NCBI GenBank assembly: GCA_945906915.1
Contig: CAMDSI010000108.1
Coordinates: forward strand, 1-7,173
Source of the DNA: Spirosoma fluviale
GTDB taxonomy: Bacteria > Bacteroidota > Bacteroidia > Cytophagales > Spirosomataceae
DNA length: 7,173 bases
Reading direction: 5' to 3'
The notes beneath the pieces are model-generated. The model was not told the origin of the DNA, made no database searches, and saw nothing but the letters and a program-made list of their open reading frames with translations. Of the stretch, positions 6,194 to 7,173 are shown one piece after another (within the stretch, counting starts at the first letter, position 1; each line of letters begins with the position of its first letter). Position numbers and translations under genes: made by a program.

Positions 6194-7171
6194 CTAGAAG
6201 TCTTCACTCAAGGAGAAGGACATGGAATCCTTATCAGACATAACACCTGATTTCTGGTATTCAGCCACCCGCTTCTCGAAGAAATTCGTCTTACCTTGAA
6301 GCGAAATCATTTCCATAAAGTCAAATGGATTCGTTGCATTATAGTGCTTCTTGCATCCCAAGGAAACTAATAAGCGATCCGCAACGAAATCGATGTATTG
6401 ACACATCATTTCCGCATTCATACCGATCAAGGATACAGGTAGAGCCACGGTTACGAATTCTTTTTCAATCTCGACTGCATCTAGGATAATCTCGTAGATA
6501 CGATCTTGTGGTAATTGATTATTAATGTGGTCTGTATATAATAAACAAGCAAAATCACAGTGTAATCCTTCATCACGCGAGATCAATTCATTCGAGAACG
6601 AAAGACCTGGCATTAAACCACGCTTCTTTAACCAGAAAATAGAACAGAAAGATCCAGAGAAGAAAATACCTTCCACCGCAGCAAAAGAAATTAAACGCTC
6701 TACGAAATTATCTGACTCAATCCATTTCAAAGCCCAATCCGCCTTTTTCTTCACGCAATCGATCGTCTCGATGGCGCGTAAAAGGTGATCTTTTTCTTTC
6801 GGATCATTGATATAAGTGTCAATTAAAAGAGAATAGGTTTCTGAGTGAATGTTTTCCATCATGATTTGGAAACCATAAAAACATTTTGCCTCCGCATATT
6901 GAACTTCTTTCAGGAAGTTGTTAGCTAAATTTTCATTTACAATGCCATCCGAAGCCGCGAAAAAAGCAAGGACGTGAGAAACGAAATGACGTTCGCCATC
7001 ATTCATCTTTTTCCAGTCTGCTAAATCTTGCGATAAATCGATCTCTTCCGCTGTCCAAAAGGACGCTTCAGCCTTCTTATAATATTGCCAAATATCATCG
7101 TGCTTAATGGGAAAAAGCACAAAACGGTTGGGATCCTCAACCAATAAGGGTTCTAAAACTTTCGTTGACAT
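6194..7171 (-). CDS. nrdB: Class Ia ribonucleoside-diphosphate reductase, small (beta, R2) subunit
   Basis: NrdB holds the di-iron tyrosyl radical that NrdA uses to reduce ribonucleotides to deoxyribonucleotides for DNA synthesis; it acts in the cytoplasm as a dimer bound to NrdA. All metal ligands of the ferritin-like fold are present: Asp75 (AASDGIVNE), Glu106 and His109 (MENIHSETY), Glu167 (AAVEGIFF), Glu201 and His204 (RDEGLH). The radical Tyr113 occupies the E. coli Tyr122 position, so it is a tyrosyl-radical enzyme and not the Phe-bearing class Ic type. Trp39 in SFWT begins the radical-transfer path, and Tyr305 in KRVAEYQKSGVMS matches the tail tyrosine seen in eukaryote-like R2s. The C-terminus SFSLSEDF is the usual NrdA-docking tail. 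At 325 residues it is complete, and the ATG lies two bases inside the right edge, so its promoter and any upstream partner are not visible. nrdA does not follow it: a terminator comes directly after the stop. Confidence 0.96.
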   Translation of the reverse strand: MSTKVLEPLLVEDPNRFVLFPIKHDDIWQYYKKAEASFWTAEEIDLSQDLADWKKMNDGERHFVSHVLAFFAASDGIVNENLANNFLKEVQYAEAKCFYGFQIMMENIHSETYSLLIDTYINDPKEKDHLLRAIETIDCVKKKADWALKWIESDNFVERLISFAAVEGIFFSGSFCSIFWLKKRGLMPGLSFSNELISRDEGLHCDFACLLYTDHINNQLPQDRIYEIILDAVEIEKEFVTVALPVSLIGMNAEMMCQYIDFVADRLLVSLGCKKHYNATNPFDFMEMISLQGKTNFFEKRVAEYQKSGVMSDKDSMSFSLSEDF

Positions 7172-7173
7172 AT

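Noticed and set aside
6525..6788. Plus-strand open frame inside nrdB
   Set aside because: It is antisense to a fully conserved enzyme gene, with no recognisable protein features; a shadow frame.

Overview
The window looks like an ordinary chromosomal segment of a member of the Bacteroidota, most likely the Cytophagales side of the phylum. This is judged from the protein styles (a eukaryote-like NrdB, a HupE/UreJ_2-type membrane protein, a secreted DUF4440 protein), the lack of clear Shine-Dalgarno sequences, and several matches to the Bacteroidota -7 promoter motif TAnnTTTG. The genus cannot be fixed from the sequence.

Layout. Positions 1-282 (minus) hold the first 94 codons of an unidentified, apparently disordered protein that runs off the left edge. 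A divergent AT-rich intergenic region (283-514) carries a good minus-strand promoter, a 15-bp palindrome and a 9-bp-arm inverted repeat next to a plus-strand -7 motif. Positions 515-3499 (plus) are a compact biotin operon, bioF-bioD-bioA, with overlapping gene ends. Its products convert pimeloyl thioester to dethiobiotin: BioF makes KAPA, BioA aminates it to DAPA, and BioD closes the ureido ring. bioB and the pimelate-supplying genes are not in the window.

bioA runs convergently into, and overlaps by 29 bp, a minus-strand pair (3471-5528). This pair is a flavin-dependent GMC oxidoreductase followed after 33 bp by a small secreted NTF2-like (DUF4440) protein. A 58-bp divergent gap separates the GMC gene from a plus-strand HupE/UreJ-type membrane protein with a GTG start (5587-6147). 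That gene converges on nrdB (6194-7171, minus), the complete class Ia ribonucleotide reductase small subunit. A hairpin between them has U-tracts in both directions and is better suited to terminating nrdB.

No RNA gene, mobile element, CRISPR array or phage signal was seen. The genes are metabolic or housekeeping types and I find no convincing new system. The points most worth a second look are the bio control region, the unusual residues in BioD and BioA, the convergent overlap and the unidentified left-edge protein.
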